Origin: Eutreptiella sp. 'Long Island Sound 2002'
Taxonomy: Eukaryota; Euglenozoa; Euglenophyceae; Eutreptiales; Eutreptiaceae
Direction of reading: 5' to 3'
Length of the DNA: 64,000 nt
Assembly: GCA_964036045.1 (NCBI GenBank)
Contig: OZ038378.1
Coordinates: 159,224,576 to 159,288,575, forward strand
A program made the translations under genes and the position numbers. Under the pieces are notes generated by a model, which was not told where the DNA came from, did no database searches, and saw only the letters and a program-made list of their open reading frames with translations. Shown here piece after piece: positions 50,201 through 60,760 of the stretch (positions are counted from its first letter, which is position 1; every line of letters begins with the position of its first letter).

Positions 50201-50977
50201 TGGTGCCACCGGGAGGCCGCCCCGGGGCCTGCGCCAGGGGTATTCCTGGTCGGCCGGCCAGGTGTGGAGGTCCCGGGCGATGTCCTCCGCGGTCCCTGTG
50301 GGGGCGTCCTCTGGTGCCAGGTGCCACATGACGGCGAGCACCGCCCATGTGGAAAAGGGCCACGCCCGCGGGGGGGTGTACACCTGGATGGTCCACTGTG
50401 GGCACGCCCGCCGCACGCGGGACACGTGGAGCACCCCTCGGGCCATGTCCGCCGCCAGGACCAGCACCATTCCCGAGGGATCCACAATGATCCCCTCTGC
50501 GGGTCCACCGTGGCGGCCCCGGGTGTGCAGGGCCACCGCCGCCTGTCCCGCGTGGGTGACGCGGTCGACGGCCTCCTGGATGTTCACGCTGCCGCGCGCG
50601 GTCTCATCCAGGATCCAGCCCTGCGTCACCCCGTAGCGTAGGGCGGCGTGTGCGGCCGCGGGTTTCACCTCGGGCAACGCTCCGTCGTCGGCATCGGGCT
50701 GGGGGTGCTGTCTGGGGCACCAGCCTTCGCCGGTGCAATGGCCCCGTTTCCACGCGGGGCAAATCGCGGATACGCTGCCCGCCGGCGGCGCAGGTTCCGC
50801 GGGCGCGCCCCCCGCGGGGGGCTCCGGTAATGCCTCCAGGTCGGAGTCTGTGCCCGCGTCCTCTTGTGGGGGGTCTCCTTCGCCGTCTCTGAGTCCCAGC
50901 GCCCTGATGACCTCGTGTGCTTCGTCCAGCGTCGGAGATCGGGGGCGTGTCTTGCGTGGTGCCGCGGGTTCCGCCAT
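47282..50977 (-). CDS. LINE ORF1: zinc-finger protein with ubiquitin-protease-like region
   Basis: 1,231 codons from ATG at 50977-50975 (MAEPAAPRK) to TGA. The frame is open further up to 51529, but that part is 212-bp repeat. A CCCH finger, C-x7-C-x5-C-x3-H, lies near residues 73-91 (about 50761-50705), and a classic C2H2 finger, CPLC...H-x3-H, near residue 1095 (about 47693-47630). Around residue 620 (about 49118-49066), NCGAVAWMAAC resembles the USP/UCH cysteine box with Ala where the nucleophile should be. At about 48652-48600, YQAIVHGHAGGYRSHV resembles the USP histidine box with GGY in place of GHY. The region may be an inactive deubiquitinase fold. Zinc fingers suggest RNA or DNA binding in the retrotransposition particle. 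Other fold assignments are possible. Confidence 0.75.
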   Translation of the reverse strand: MAEPAAPRKTRPRSPTLDEAHEVIRALGLRDGEGDPPQEDAGTDSDLEALPEPPAGGAPAEPAPPAGSVSAICPAWKRGHCTGEGWCPRQHPQPDADDGALPEVKPAAAHAALRYGVTQGWILDETARGSVNIQEAVDRVTHAGQAAVALHTRGRHGGPAEGIIVDPSGMVLVLAADMARGVLHVSRVRRACPQWTIQVYTPPRAWPFSTWAVLAVMWHLAPEDAPTGTAEDIARDLHTWPADQEYPWRRPRGGLPVAPAAEGLSLAATLQRHPDKYARHFLQTGTVPAAPPDSEWRWDAGVAQPLPGPWTLPLWYLPMGTLAHATQAVKGAFPQPPLPGVALLRSLQAGAAWVRWREGKGRSSPYFPMVQGQALIHAEGMGTVEWGAIVPGTACRWITAAAPQPMRSPPACHRLLRMVPSLAPRHAFTRDLPKAVLSHTREWLTNPGTRYPPGPVLEQLTAPTPGVLHALHRASALTKQLNDEVLDLALEPLRVLYPQAHIPPAGTSNRLGRLGLQRRVEAAHPGGVVEQWLTLRNPSAAEGHWYLHQLLFQPRAAPEHRRQDPYHTHPERRGAQNYPQPIPPALPPGQGPEALQRGPPLDTATTVQQWGGDDASGTEPDCTNCGAVAWMAACRHLTRDTTGLRQYRPTDRTALASAVAAVTMGPVAAWPAQLLPHVPCRDTRPRRPAATHEPTAPLTAEQLYVVAAALLADGGESFVHHHGPAQIAGCIQGPQRDASDPWHATLRGRTRVWGAGDGAPPPGPKQGEALVLQTAGYQAIVHGHAGGYRSHVLAGGRWAVWHSTARQGAFPPLSHVDWRQGPTQAYYMSADPWPLAVLLHTVSAPNKRQEPGWVNPPALVWSPDQEEHLRAAWQGDAIRATDVPDLHAGPITHARPAATLAVAQRGQQNPQWVVCMFSPADAHVVVCDPERLPGPEAVIRVADCTRMIIKALREGEHHALLLQVRLKDNARAARPGVWPAAAHPADLELQLAVPTTVYHWLQALHDLRWRSKPDRQIGSTHWQRWLQADVQRDAIRGLGPAPATRALDAAAPGRTLAPHTVPLANLPFEPAAEGAIRKSVQLPPARGATEPTKCPLCADKYYTSGAMLEHLAWHAVHAAAPADGKEAAANILQGRARRSPWHAPYTRRPPPQAADHADGGEEAPGAAPGAGGAAPPGPMSIPAGLAPLAPLTPPVPRAPLWAPLGTGSADAAHPDALAAPANPAAMPTRDS

Positions 50978-51044
50978 TGCTATGTCGCTGTGTCTAAGAG
51001 CAGGGGGCGGGGTGCGGATGTCCCGTGGCTGGTGCGTTGGTGCG

Positions 51045-54000
51045 TTGGTGCGTTGCTCGCTGTGGGGGTGGCGGGAGGGCGCCCCCGGGGGGGGTGCCTT
51101 CCACCGTTGTGAGGGGTGCCTGGTGTCAGGCGCCGTCCCTTCCCCGGCCGCTCGTCCTCCGGAGCGTGCAGCCAGGGTTCCGCGACCCGCGTGTCCCGGG
51201 TGCGGTCGATGCGGGCATGTGGACCCAGCACCAGCCCCACAGCGTGCGCCCTTGCGGGCCGGCGTTGCTCGCTGTGGGGGTGGCGGAAGGGCGTCCCCGG
51301 GGGGGTGCCTTCCACCGTTGTGAGGGGCGCCTGGTGTCAGGCGCTGTCCCTCCCCCGGCCGCGCTCGTCCTCCGTAGCGTGCAGCCAGGGTTCCGCGACC
51401 CGTGTGTCCCGGGCGCGGTCGATGCGGGCGTGTGGACCCAGCACCGGTCCCACAGTGTGCGCCCTCGCGGGCCGACGCTGCTCGCTGTGGGGCTGGCGGA
51501 ATGGCGTCCCCGGGGGGGGTGCTTTCCACCGTTGTGAGGGGCGCCTGGTGTCAGGCGCTGTCCCTTCCCTGGCCGCTCGTCCTCCGGAGCGCGCAGCCAG
51601 GGTTCCGCGACCCGCGTGTCCCGGGCGCGGTCGATGTGGGCGTGTGGACCCAGTACCGGTCCCACGGCGTGCGCCCTTGCGGGCCGGCGTTGTTCGCCGT
51701 GGGGGTGGCGGAAGGGCGTCCCCGGGGGGGGCTGCCTTCCACCGTTGTGAGGGGCGTCTGGTGTCAGGCACTGTCCCTTCCTCGGCCGCTCGTCCTCCGG
51801 AGCGTGCAACCAGGTTCCGCGACCCGCGTGTCCCGGGCGCGGTCGATGCGGGCAGTGGACCCGGCACCGGCCCCACAGCGTGCGCCCTTGCGGGCCGACG
51901 CTGCTCGCTGTGGGGGTGGCGGAAGGGCGTCCCCGGGGGGGGTGCCTTCCACCGTTGTGAGGGGCGCCTGGCGTCAGGCGCTGTCCCTCCCCCGGCCGCT
52001 CGTCCTCCGGAGCGTGCGGCCAGGGTTCCGCGACCCGTGTGTCCCGGGTGCGGTCGGTGCGGGCGTGTGGACCCAGCACCGGCCCCACAGCGTGCGCCCT
52101 TGTGGGCTGGCGTTGCTCGCTGTGGGGCTGGCGGAAGGGCGTCCCCGGGGGGGTGCCTTCCACCGTTGTGAGGGGCGCCTGGTGTCAGGCGCTGCCCCTC
52201 CTCCGGCCGCTCGTCCTCCGGAGCGTGCAGCCAGGGCTCCGTGACCCGCGTGTCCCGGGTGCGGTCGATGCGGGCGTGTGGACCCAGCACCGGCCTCACA
52301 GCGTGCGCCCTTGCGGGCCGGCGTTGCTCGCTGTGGGGGTGGCGGGAGGGCGTCCCCGGGGGGGGTGCCTTCCACCGTTGTGAGGGGCGCCTGGTGTCAG
52401 GCGCTGTCCCTCCCCCGGCCGCTCGTCCTCCGGAGCGTGCAGCCAGGGTTCCGCGACCCGCGTGTCCCGGGCGCGGTCGGTGCGGGCGTGTGGACCCAGC
52501 ACCGGCCCCACAGCGTGCGCCCTTGCGGGCCGGCGTTGCTCGCTGTGGGGGTGGTGGAGGGGCGCCCCCGGGGGGGGTGCCTGCCACCGTTGTGAGGGGC
52601 GCCTGGCGTCAGGCGCTGTCCCTCCCCCGGCCGCTCGTCCTTTGGAGCGCGCAGCCGGGGTTCTGCGACCCGTGTGTCCCGGGTGCGGTCGATGCGGGCG
52701 TGTGGACCCAGCACCGGCCCCGCAGCGTGCGCCCTTGCGGGCCGCCGTTGCTCGCTGTGGGGGTGGCGGAAGGGCGTCCCCGGGGGGGGTGCCTTCCACC
52801 GTTGTGAGGGGCGCCTGGTGTCAGGCGCTGCCCCTTCCCCGGCCGCTCGTCCTCCGGAGCGTGCAGCCAGGGTTCCGCGACCCGTGTGTCCCGGGTGCGG
52901 TCGGTGCGGGCGTGTGGACCCAGCACCGGCCCCACAGCGTGCGCCCTTGTGGGCTGGCGTTGCTCGCTGTGGGGCTGGCGGAAGGGCGTCCCCGGGGGGG
53001 TGCCTTCCACCGTTGTGAGGGGCGCCTGGTGTCAGGCGCTGTCCCTCTCCCGGCCGCTCGTCCCCTGGAGCGTGCAGCCAGGGCTCCGCGACCCGTGTGT
53101 CCCGGGCGCGGTTGATGTAGGCATGTGGACCCAGCACCAGCCCCACAGCGTGCGCCCTTGCGGGCCGGCGTTGCTCGCTGTGGGGGTGGCGGAAGGGCGT
53201 CCCCGGGGGGGTTGCCTTCCGCCGTTGTGAGGGGCGCCTGGTGTCAGGCGCTGTCCCTCCCCCGGCCGCTCGTCCTCCGGAGCGTGCAGCTAGGGTTCCG
53301 CGACCCGCGTGTCCCGGGTGCGGTCGATGCGGGCGTGTGGACCCAGCACCGGCCCCACAGCGTGCGCCCTTGCGGGCTGGCGTTGCTCGCTATGGGGGTG
53401 GCGGAAGGGCGTCCCCGGGGGGGGTGCCTTCCACCGTTGTGAGGGGCGCCTGGTGTCAGGCGCTGTCACTCCCCCGGCCGCCCGTCCTCCGGAGCGTGCA
53501 GCCAGGGTTCCGCGACCCGTGTGTCCCGGGTGCGGTCGATGTGGGCGTGTGGACCCAGCTCCGGCCCCACAGCGTGCGCCCTTGCGGGCCGGCGTTGCTC
53601 GCTGTGGGGGCGGCAGAAGGGCGTCCCCGGGGGGGGGTGCCTTCTACCGTCGTGAGGGGCGCCTGGTGTCAGGCGCTGTCCCTCCCCCGGCTGCTCGTCC
53701 TCCGGAGCGCGCAGCCAGGGTTCCGCGACCCGTGTGTCCCGGGTGCGGTCGATGCGGGCGTGTGGACCCAGCACCAGCCCCACAGCGTGCGCCCTTGCGG
53801 GCCGGCGTTGCTCGCTGTGGGGGTGGCGGAAGGGCGTCCCCGGGGGGGGTGCCTTCCACCGTCGTGAGGGGCGCCTGGTGTCAGGCGCTGCCCCTCCCCC
53901 GGCCGCTCGTCCTCCGGAGCGTGCAGCCAGGGTTCCGCGACCCGTGTGTCCCGGGTGCGGTCGATGCGGGCGTGTGGACCCAGCACCGGCCCCACAGCGT

Positions 54001-54950
54001 GCGCCCTTGCGGGCCGGCGTTGCTCGCTGTGGGGGTGGCGGAAGGGCGTCCCCGGGGGGGGCTGCCTTCCACCGTTGTGAGGGGCGCCTGGTGTCAGGCG
54101 CTGTCCCTCCCCCGGCTGCTCGTCCTCCGGAGCGCGCAGCCAGGGTTCCGCGACCCGTGCGTCCCGGGTGCGGTCGATGCGGGCGTGTGGACCCAGCACC
54201 GGCCCCACAGCGTGCGCCCTTGCGGGCCGGCGTTGCTCGCTGTGGGGGTGGCGGAAGGGCGTCCCCGGGGGGGGTGCCTTCCACCGTTGTGAGGGGCGCC
54301 TGGTGTCAGGCGCTGCCCCTCCCCCGGCCGCTCGTCCTCCGGAGCGTGCAGCCAGGGTTCCGCGACCCGTGTGTCCCGGGTGCGGTCGATGCGGGCGTGT
54401 GGACCCAGCATCGGCCCCACAGCGTGCGCCCTTGCGGGCCGGCGTTGCTCGCTGTGGGGGTGGCGGAAGGGCGTCCCCGGGGGGGGCTGCCTTCCACCGT
54501 TGTGAGGGGCGCTTGGTGCCAGGCGCTGTCCCTCCCCCGGCCGCTCGTCTTCCGGAGCGTGCAGCCAGGGTTCCGCGACCCGTGTGTCCCGGGTGCGGTC
54601 GATGCGGGCGTGTGGACCCAGCACCGGCCCCACAGCGTGCGCCCTTGCGGGCCGGCGTTGCTCGCTGTGGGGGTGGCGGAAGGGCGTCCCCGGGGGGGGC
54701 TGCCTTCCACCGTTGTGAGGGGCGCCTGGTGCCAGGCGCTGTCCCTCCCCCGGCTGCCCGTCCTCCGGAGCGTGCAGCCAGGGTTCCGCGACCCGCGTGT
54801 CCCGGGTGCGGTCGGTGTGGGCGTGGGGGCCCGGCACCGGCCCCACAGCGTGCGCCCTTGCGGGCCGGCGTTGCTCGCTGTGGGGGTGGCGGAAAGGCGT
54901 CCCCGGGGGGGGTGCCTTCCACCATGGTGAGGGGCGCTTGGGGTCAGGCG
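51045..54950 (-). repeat. About 18-19 tandem 212-bp monomers, 5' region of the LINE
   Basis: The landmark CCTTCCACCGTTGTGAGGGG recurs about every 212 bp, 19 times between 51100 and 54915, with few substitutions and indels. Because 212 is not divisible by 3 and stops are rare at this GC content, long frames run through in several phases. They are artefacts. The array lies just upstream of ORF1 in the sense direction, the place of the promoter monomers of mouse L1, which are about the same size. Confidence 0.95.
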
Positions 54951-56049
54951 CTGTCCCTCTCCCGTCTGCCCGCCCACTGCCGGGTGGGTTGCCGGGGTTC
55001 GTTGGGTGTGTGCGGTGTGTGTGGTGCCTGTGCCGTGCGTGTCGTGGTGTGTGGTGCTGCTCTTTCCTTGGTCCCCCGGTGCTCCCCTCTCCGGTGTCTC
55101 GGTGCGGTGTTGTGCTCGCCGTGTGCCCGCCGTGTCCCCTCCTCTGTGTGCACCCCTTGCTCGTTCGCTGGCTTCCCCTTGTTCCTTTCGCGGCTTCGTT
55201 GCTCTTTACCCTTTCCTCTACCCCTCTCCCTAGCATGCACTTTTTCCCTGCCTCCGCTTTGTTGTGTGTCTCTGTCTTTTTTCTTGTCGGCCCGGGCTTC
55301 CTCTTTTGAACCTGCGTAGGGAGAGAAGGGTGCGTAAGCAAACGTGCGGCGGCGGCGGTTTTGTCGCGGCACGGCACCTCGAGCTGGCCGGTACGTCATG
55401 CGACATTCATGTGCGACCGGCTTGCGTGTAGGTTTATCGCCCCATTTGCTCCCGGCTTGTTTCCACCCCCCTTTGGTCGCTACCTGTTCCCGTCGCCCGT
55501 TCCGCGTGCGCGGCGTGACATTCAACATACCTGCCTCTTTCCCCACTACCTTGACGTGTTCTAGTCCTCCCGCCTTGTCGGGCGTTCGCTTATGTGTGAC
55601 GACGGCACGACGCAATACTTGCCTAAGCGTCTAAGACAACCCTACTTTAACGCCCGGACGCCCGGACGACACGAGCATACGCTTCTCTTCGGGACCTGTG
55701 AGGATAGGACACGGGTGCGTGCACGTGTGTTTGTTGGGACCCGGCACTCGCCGGCGCTATGCCATTTGTGTGTTTGCTCTTCCTATCCCCCTCCGTGGCT
55801 ACTTGTGTGTTCTAACCCACGCAACTCCGCGGTTGGCGACGTGGCACGACATGGTAACATACTTGCGTTCTTGGTGGCGGTGTGTGGCTTGTCTACTATT
55901 CGTTTGCATGCGGCGGCATACCTTTTGTTCCCTTTCGCTCCCCTTCGCCTCCTACATAAGCGGGCGTGTGGGTGGGCGGTGGGCACGTCTCGGTTACGTA
56001 GCGTAGCGTGGCAACATACTTGGACCCCACTAGTCACGTGTGTATGCTT

Positions 56050-56088
<39 letters not shown>

Positions 56089-57010
56089 TTTTTTGTTGTG
56101 TTGTGCTTTACCTCGGTGGTCTTTTTGTTCCTCCCTGTTTGTCCCTTCATACCTTGCCGCTCGTCCGCGGCGGTGTTGGCCTTGCGGCGTTCCGGGCATG
56201 CGCGTGCGGGCATACCTTTCTTTCCCTATGCGAGTGGGGGTGAGCATAGGCGTTCTTTCGGTGCTACCTCTTGTTGGTTTTCCTTGCCGGTGCGGTTTTC
56301 GTTGCGCTTTTCGTGGCGGCGCACTTTGGCGTTGCTTATCACTTTACTTGTTTTGCGCTTGTTACGGCGTTATGCACACAACATATGGCACATATGCACA
56401 TAACATACTTGCTTTCCGGCGGCCGGTGGCGTTGTTGTTGCTTGTGTGTATTTTTCATGCACGACATTCAACATACTTGGGTACATGTGCGGCTTCTTGC
56501 TCTTTTTGTTGTGATCCCCTTCGCGCGTATTTCCTACATGAGTGGGCTTGCATTGCTTGGTCGTGTACTTGGTATATCTCCACCGTGGTGCGGTTCGTTA
56601 CCTATGTTTTCTCCTTGTCTACCTCTTTCCGCGTTGTGTTTGTTTCGTTGGTTTTTCGCGGTGCGTGGCACATAACATACTTGCTTGTCGGCGGCCGGTG
56701 GCGTTGTTGTTGTCTATGTGTGGGTTGTTTTGGGGCGCGCACAAGTCCCTAGCGCCTAGGGCACGCACTTTGCTAGGTGGTTTGGGGCAAGCAACGCTCA
56801 GTTTCTTCGCCGTCGCGACTCTATTGTTCGTCTTTTTCGGTGAGTGTCCTATATTTTGCGACCTCGCCAAACAGCGGCGTAAAATTGTTGGGGGGGTTTC
56901 TGAGGTCGGAAAAGACGATTTTTCGCTTTATTTCTGCTGGCGGTGCGTCTTTTTCTCGTAATTTTATTTTTCTTCTGCTGCGATCGCGCGACACCACGAT
57001 TCAGAACATT
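54951..57010 (-). other. 5' leader of the giant LINE
   Basis: About 2 kb between the insertion's 5' end (57010) and the monomer array, less GC-rich than the ORFs. It holds a T36 tract on the plus strand (56052-56087; A36 in the RNA) and five copies of AACATACTTG (plus strand: 55856, 56013, 56402, 56470, 56674). Two of these (56402 and 56674) sit in a longer duplicated block containing CGGCGGCCGGTGGCGTTGTT. No convincing ORF. Confidence 0.7.
56052..56087 (+). repeat. T36 homopolymer (A36 in the LINE RNA)
   Basis: Thirty-six consecutive T on the plus strand in the LINE leader, complementary in RNA to the U40 of the 3' UTR. Confidence 0.95.
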
Positions 57011-57024
57011 GGCCATGGAGAAGA
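57011..57024. repeat. 14-bp target duplication of the giant LINE (right)
   Basis: Exact copy of 34207-34220. Gypsy-2 pol continues directly from here. Confidence 0.93.
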
Positions 57025-60000
57025 TCCTCCGTGACTTCATCCAGAGAGGCTGGCTTGAGCCGTGCCACTCCGAGTGGGCCTCTCCCTGCTTCGTCGTCCC
57101 CAAGAAGGTTGCCGGTGAGTGGCGGCTCGTGGTCGACTACCGCGGCCTGAACGCCCAAACGCAGCACGACAGCTATACGCTGCCCCTCATTGAGGACATG
57201 CTGCAAAAGCAACACCGGCGGAGGATCTTCACGGTGATTGACCTGAAACATGGTTATCATCAGATGCCTCTCGCCGAAGAGTCCCGTGCCTGCACAGCCA
57301 TGAGCACTCCACTTGGACCTCTCCAGTGGAAGGTGATGCCCATGGGCGTCACCAACGGCAATGCGGCTTTTCAGCGGATGCTGGAGAACCTGCTTGAGCC
57401 GGTGCGCGACTGTGCGGACCCCTTCGTGGACGACGTGATCATCGCGTCCGGGGACCCCAGCATGAGCTACGAGGAGCTCCTGGAGGCACACGAGAGGGAC
57501 GTCACTCGAGTGCTGGACCTTCTGGTTCGGCACAAACTCACGGGCAGCAGTGACAAGGCCACCATTGCGGTAAGCAAGGTGGTCTGCGCTGGCCACGTGG
57601 TCAGGAACGGACAGCGAAAGCCCATACCTGGCAAGGTGGCTGCGATTGAGCACTGGGAAAAGCCCAAGACGGTCTCTGAGCTACGGGCGTATCTGGGGTT
57701 CTGCAATTACTACTCGGGGTATATCAAAATGTATGCCGAGTATGCAGCACCCATGACGACCATGCTCAAGGGCAACCGGGAGGAGACCAAGAAGGGGTCC
57801 AAGAAGGCTCTGGTCTGGACTGAGGAGTCCGACCGTGCCTTTGAGGGGATGAAGCAGGCGCTGCTATCCGCAGTGGGTCTGCACCTCGTGGATCCCGACC
57901 GAGGGTTCGTCCTGCGCACCGACGCTTCCGACTACGCCATTGGCGCGGTGTTGGAGCAAGTGCTTGACGACGGGAGGCACGTGCCCGTTGCCTTCTGGAG
58001 CCGAGTCCTGGCGGAAGGCCAGAGACGGACGTGGACGCCCCGTGAAAAGGAGGCGTATGCCATCGTCATGGCTCTCAGGAAATGGGCTGGGTACATAGCC
58101 CTCCATCCCGTCACCGTCTGCACCGACCATCAGAGTCTGCAGTCGTGGCACAAGGAGCACGTGGACACCCCCTCAGGTCCCGCCTCCCGACGGGCAAGAT
58201 GGCACGAGACCTTGGCCAAGTTCGACCTTACGGTTGTTTATATTCCTGGAAAGGATAACACCGTGGCGGACTGTCTCAGTAGGTGGGCCTATCCCGCCAG
58301 CAAGGGCATGCAGGACATCTCTGCCCATGGCGATGAGGCTGAGACCGCTGAAGCCAAGAGGATCATCGAAATGGAGCGCCTGATGGAGGAGGAGGGTGCC
58401 AAATGCTTCGTCGTCATGGCTGCGGATGCCCCCCTCGCGACGAGGGTGAGCAGAGCGGTCAGAGTACTCGCCCCTGAGGGGTCTGAGTCCGACAAGCACC
58501 TCTTCCCGGAGTCTTGCCTCCAGGACGACTGGACCGACGATTACGCCAAGTCTGAGGCTTTTGCGGCCGAGTATAGGGCTGTGACCGACCCTGACGACGG
58601 GCAGAAGTGGCCAAAGGGGCTGACCGAGGAAGATGGCAAGCTCTACCGTAATGGTAAGCTGCTAGTACCGGAGTCCCGGGTGCTCGAGCTGTGTGAAGCT
58701 TGGCACCACCACATGCTGCACCCAGGGGTCAAGAAGCAAGCCCTTGACATGCAGCGTCGGTTCGAGATCGACCATATCGTTCTCTACACCGCCATCAAGA
58801 AGGTCAGGAAGGGTTGCTCGGTCTGTCAGGCGTGCAATCCCGACAACCGGAACGTCAAGGGGGAACCCCAATGGACCCCGGTTCCTGATCAGCCCATGGA
58901 GAGCGTGGCCATGGACGTCTTCTCCATGCCCGAAGTGCACATTGGCAAGGAGACCTTTGACTGTGTGGTTCTCTGTGTGGACCGCCACAGCGGCTACGTT
59001 GTAGCCGTTCCGGCACGCAAAAAGGGGTTGCTTGCCAAGGAAGTGGCAGTCATGATGATTCGTCATTGGCTGACCGTCTTTGACATCCCCCGCACCATTT
59101 GCAGTGACCGAGGGCCCCAGTTTACTGGTGGCTGGTTCAAGGCTATGTGTTCCCTCATGGGGATACGTCATGCCAAGAGCGTCGCCTATCTCAGCCGGTC
59201 TAACGGCCGTGCTGAAGTGGCTGGACGGCAGCTGTTCGAGAAGCTGCGCAAGATCCACATCACCAATCCACGGCGGAACTGGTTTGAGGAGATGTGGCCC
59301 GCTCTGAAGGCCCATCATGACACCCCCACTCCGGGCGGTTTGTCCCCTCACCAGATTCTGTTTGGCAGGGACCCCCTGGGTAGGGGACTTCCCTTGTCTG
59401 GTGATGGCATGGCTATGGATGCCAAGGAGTTCTTCGCGCGGCAAGAGCAAACGGCGCGGGACATCCGCCAGCAGCTTGAGAAGGAGCATGCTGAGCGTCC
59501 GAAGTCCGCCCCGAGCTCGACAGCGCAGAAGTTCAGGGTGGGAGACCCGGTGTGGGTGATCAGACCCCGCCCCATGGGCACCCACCGCACCAAGACCTGG
59601 TTCACACCCGGCGAGGTGGTCCGCAGGATTGGTGAGGACACCTACCGCATCAAGGTGGGTCACGGACAGTTCCGGGAGCGCCACGAGAGTCAACTCCGTG
59701 TGCGGGAACCCGACCTCCGTGGCCGACATGTGTCCCTGGACTACGCCAAACATGAGGCCGATTCGGACGACGACTATGCTGAGCAGGACGACTATACTGT
59801 CGAGAAGATCCTGGCTCAGCGTCCGAAGGCCTCGGCACCCGGAGGTCTGGAGTTCAAGGTTCGTTGGCGAGGCTATGGGCCGTCCCACGACACCTGGGAA
59901 CCCGTCTCCTCGTTTGTGCCGCGGGTCAATACTCCCTTCATGGAGTACATCCGCAAGCACAAGACCAAGATCCACGTTTCGGACTTGGCAGCACTCACCC

Positions 60001-60026
60001 GGGCGATTGCAGCCAGGGGTGCCTGA
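57011..60026 (+). pseudogene. pol: Gypsy-2 Pol, C-terminal part (RT, RNase H, integrase, chromodomain)
   Basis: The open frame begins artificially in LINE sequence at 56943; true pol starts at 57011. Reverse transcriptase has WRLVVDYR and FVDD (57423-57434). RNase H has RTDAS (about 57918), CTDHQSL and ADCLSRW. Integrase has an HHCC finger (HH...CSVC, about 58707-58830) and the Asp, Asp, Glu triad (AMDVF, SDRGPQF and RAEVAGR, with 35 residues between the last two). A chromodomain (about 59790-59950; VEKILAQR, WRGYG, DTWEP) precedes TGA at 60024. Catalytic residues are intact, but the part is cut off from its gag and protease by the 22.8-kb LINE. It is close in layout to Gypsy-1 but clearly a different family. 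Confidence 0.93.
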
Positions 60027-60169
60027 TCAGCGCCCTGGGCTCTCCCCTGATGTGTTGTGAGCGCTTGTGAGGCCGACGAATCGTCCCTTACTTGCTTGCT
60101 CTCTTCCATCTTTCGGTGACAGAGTGGCCATCACCTATGATTTTAGCAGCTGTTTTTTCCCAAAATTCA
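60027..60169 (+). other. Remnant of the Gypsy-2 3' region
   Basis: About 140 bp after the pol stop with no polypurine tract or LTR start. It then runs into the satellite array, so the 3' LTR is missing, probably lost by truncation. Confidence 0.5.
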
Positions 60170-60760
60170 AAAAGTCAGCAAAAAGGGGTTTTTCGCGAGA
60201 AATGACCTATTTTTTTGGTTTCTACGGCCCCAAAATAGGGGGGGGGGGGTCCACCTACCCGAATTTTGTCCAAAAAAATTAAAAACCCTGAAATTTGGCC
60301 TATTTTGGGGTATTTTTGCCTGCTCTGGGCTGGTCCTGCAGAACAGTGCTGCACACCAGTGTACCTGCTTATAGAGGATTTTCGATAGAAATTCCAATTT
60401 TCTTTGGATTCTCTGGCCCCAAAATAGGGATGGGGGGGTTCCTCCCACCCGAGCTTTCTCCCAAACCATCAAAAACCCTGGAATTCGGCCTATTTTGGAG
60501 TATTTTTGTCTGCTCTGGGTTGGTGCAGCAGAACAGTGCTGCACACCGGTGTGCCTGTATAGTATAATATAGGCACGAAAAAACATGAAAATAGGTTTTG
60601 TACCCAAAAAGACCAAAAGTAACCTTTTGTTTTAATTATACCCCGAATAGCAGGGGGGGGGGGTTCCTCCTACCCCATTGTTCCCCAAAAATAACAACCT
60701 AAGCCCCAAACATGTGTGTGTACGGTGATAGGCACGCAAAAGCCTACCTATGAACCATAT
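60170..60760. repeat. Satellite family A, about 189-bp units
   Basis: GGCCCCAAAATAGGG landmarks at 60226 and 60415 (189 bp apart), with a more diverged unit around 60630. Shared blocks include GCAGAACAGTGCTGCACACC (about 60338 and 60529). Each unit has a G run followed by TCC(T/A)CC. Confidence 0.8.

Larger units (their letters stand above)
34221..57010 (-). mobile_element. Giant (22.8-kb) three-ORF non-LTR retrotransposon
   Basis: One insertion bounded by a perfect 14-bp duplication, sense on the minus strand. From 5' to 3': leader (57010-54951), tandem 212-bp monomers (54950-51045), ORF1, ORF2, ORF3, trailer and TCAAACC tail. ORF2 carries the APE endonuclease, RT and RNase H typical of LINEs, and the tail and duplication fit target-primed reverse transcription. 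Length and architecture are extraordinary, since known LINEs are usually 4-8 kb. All three ORFs are open over 1,090-2,231 codons, so the copy seems young. GC is very high compared with its host element and the flanks. Smaller later insertions inside it cannot be excluded. Confidence 0.9.

Noticed and set aside
51045-54950. Many long overlapping ORFs (up to about 420 codons) on both strands
   Set aside because: They run through the 212-bp tandem repeats in several phases at once. High GC and repetition remove stops, so they are not genes.
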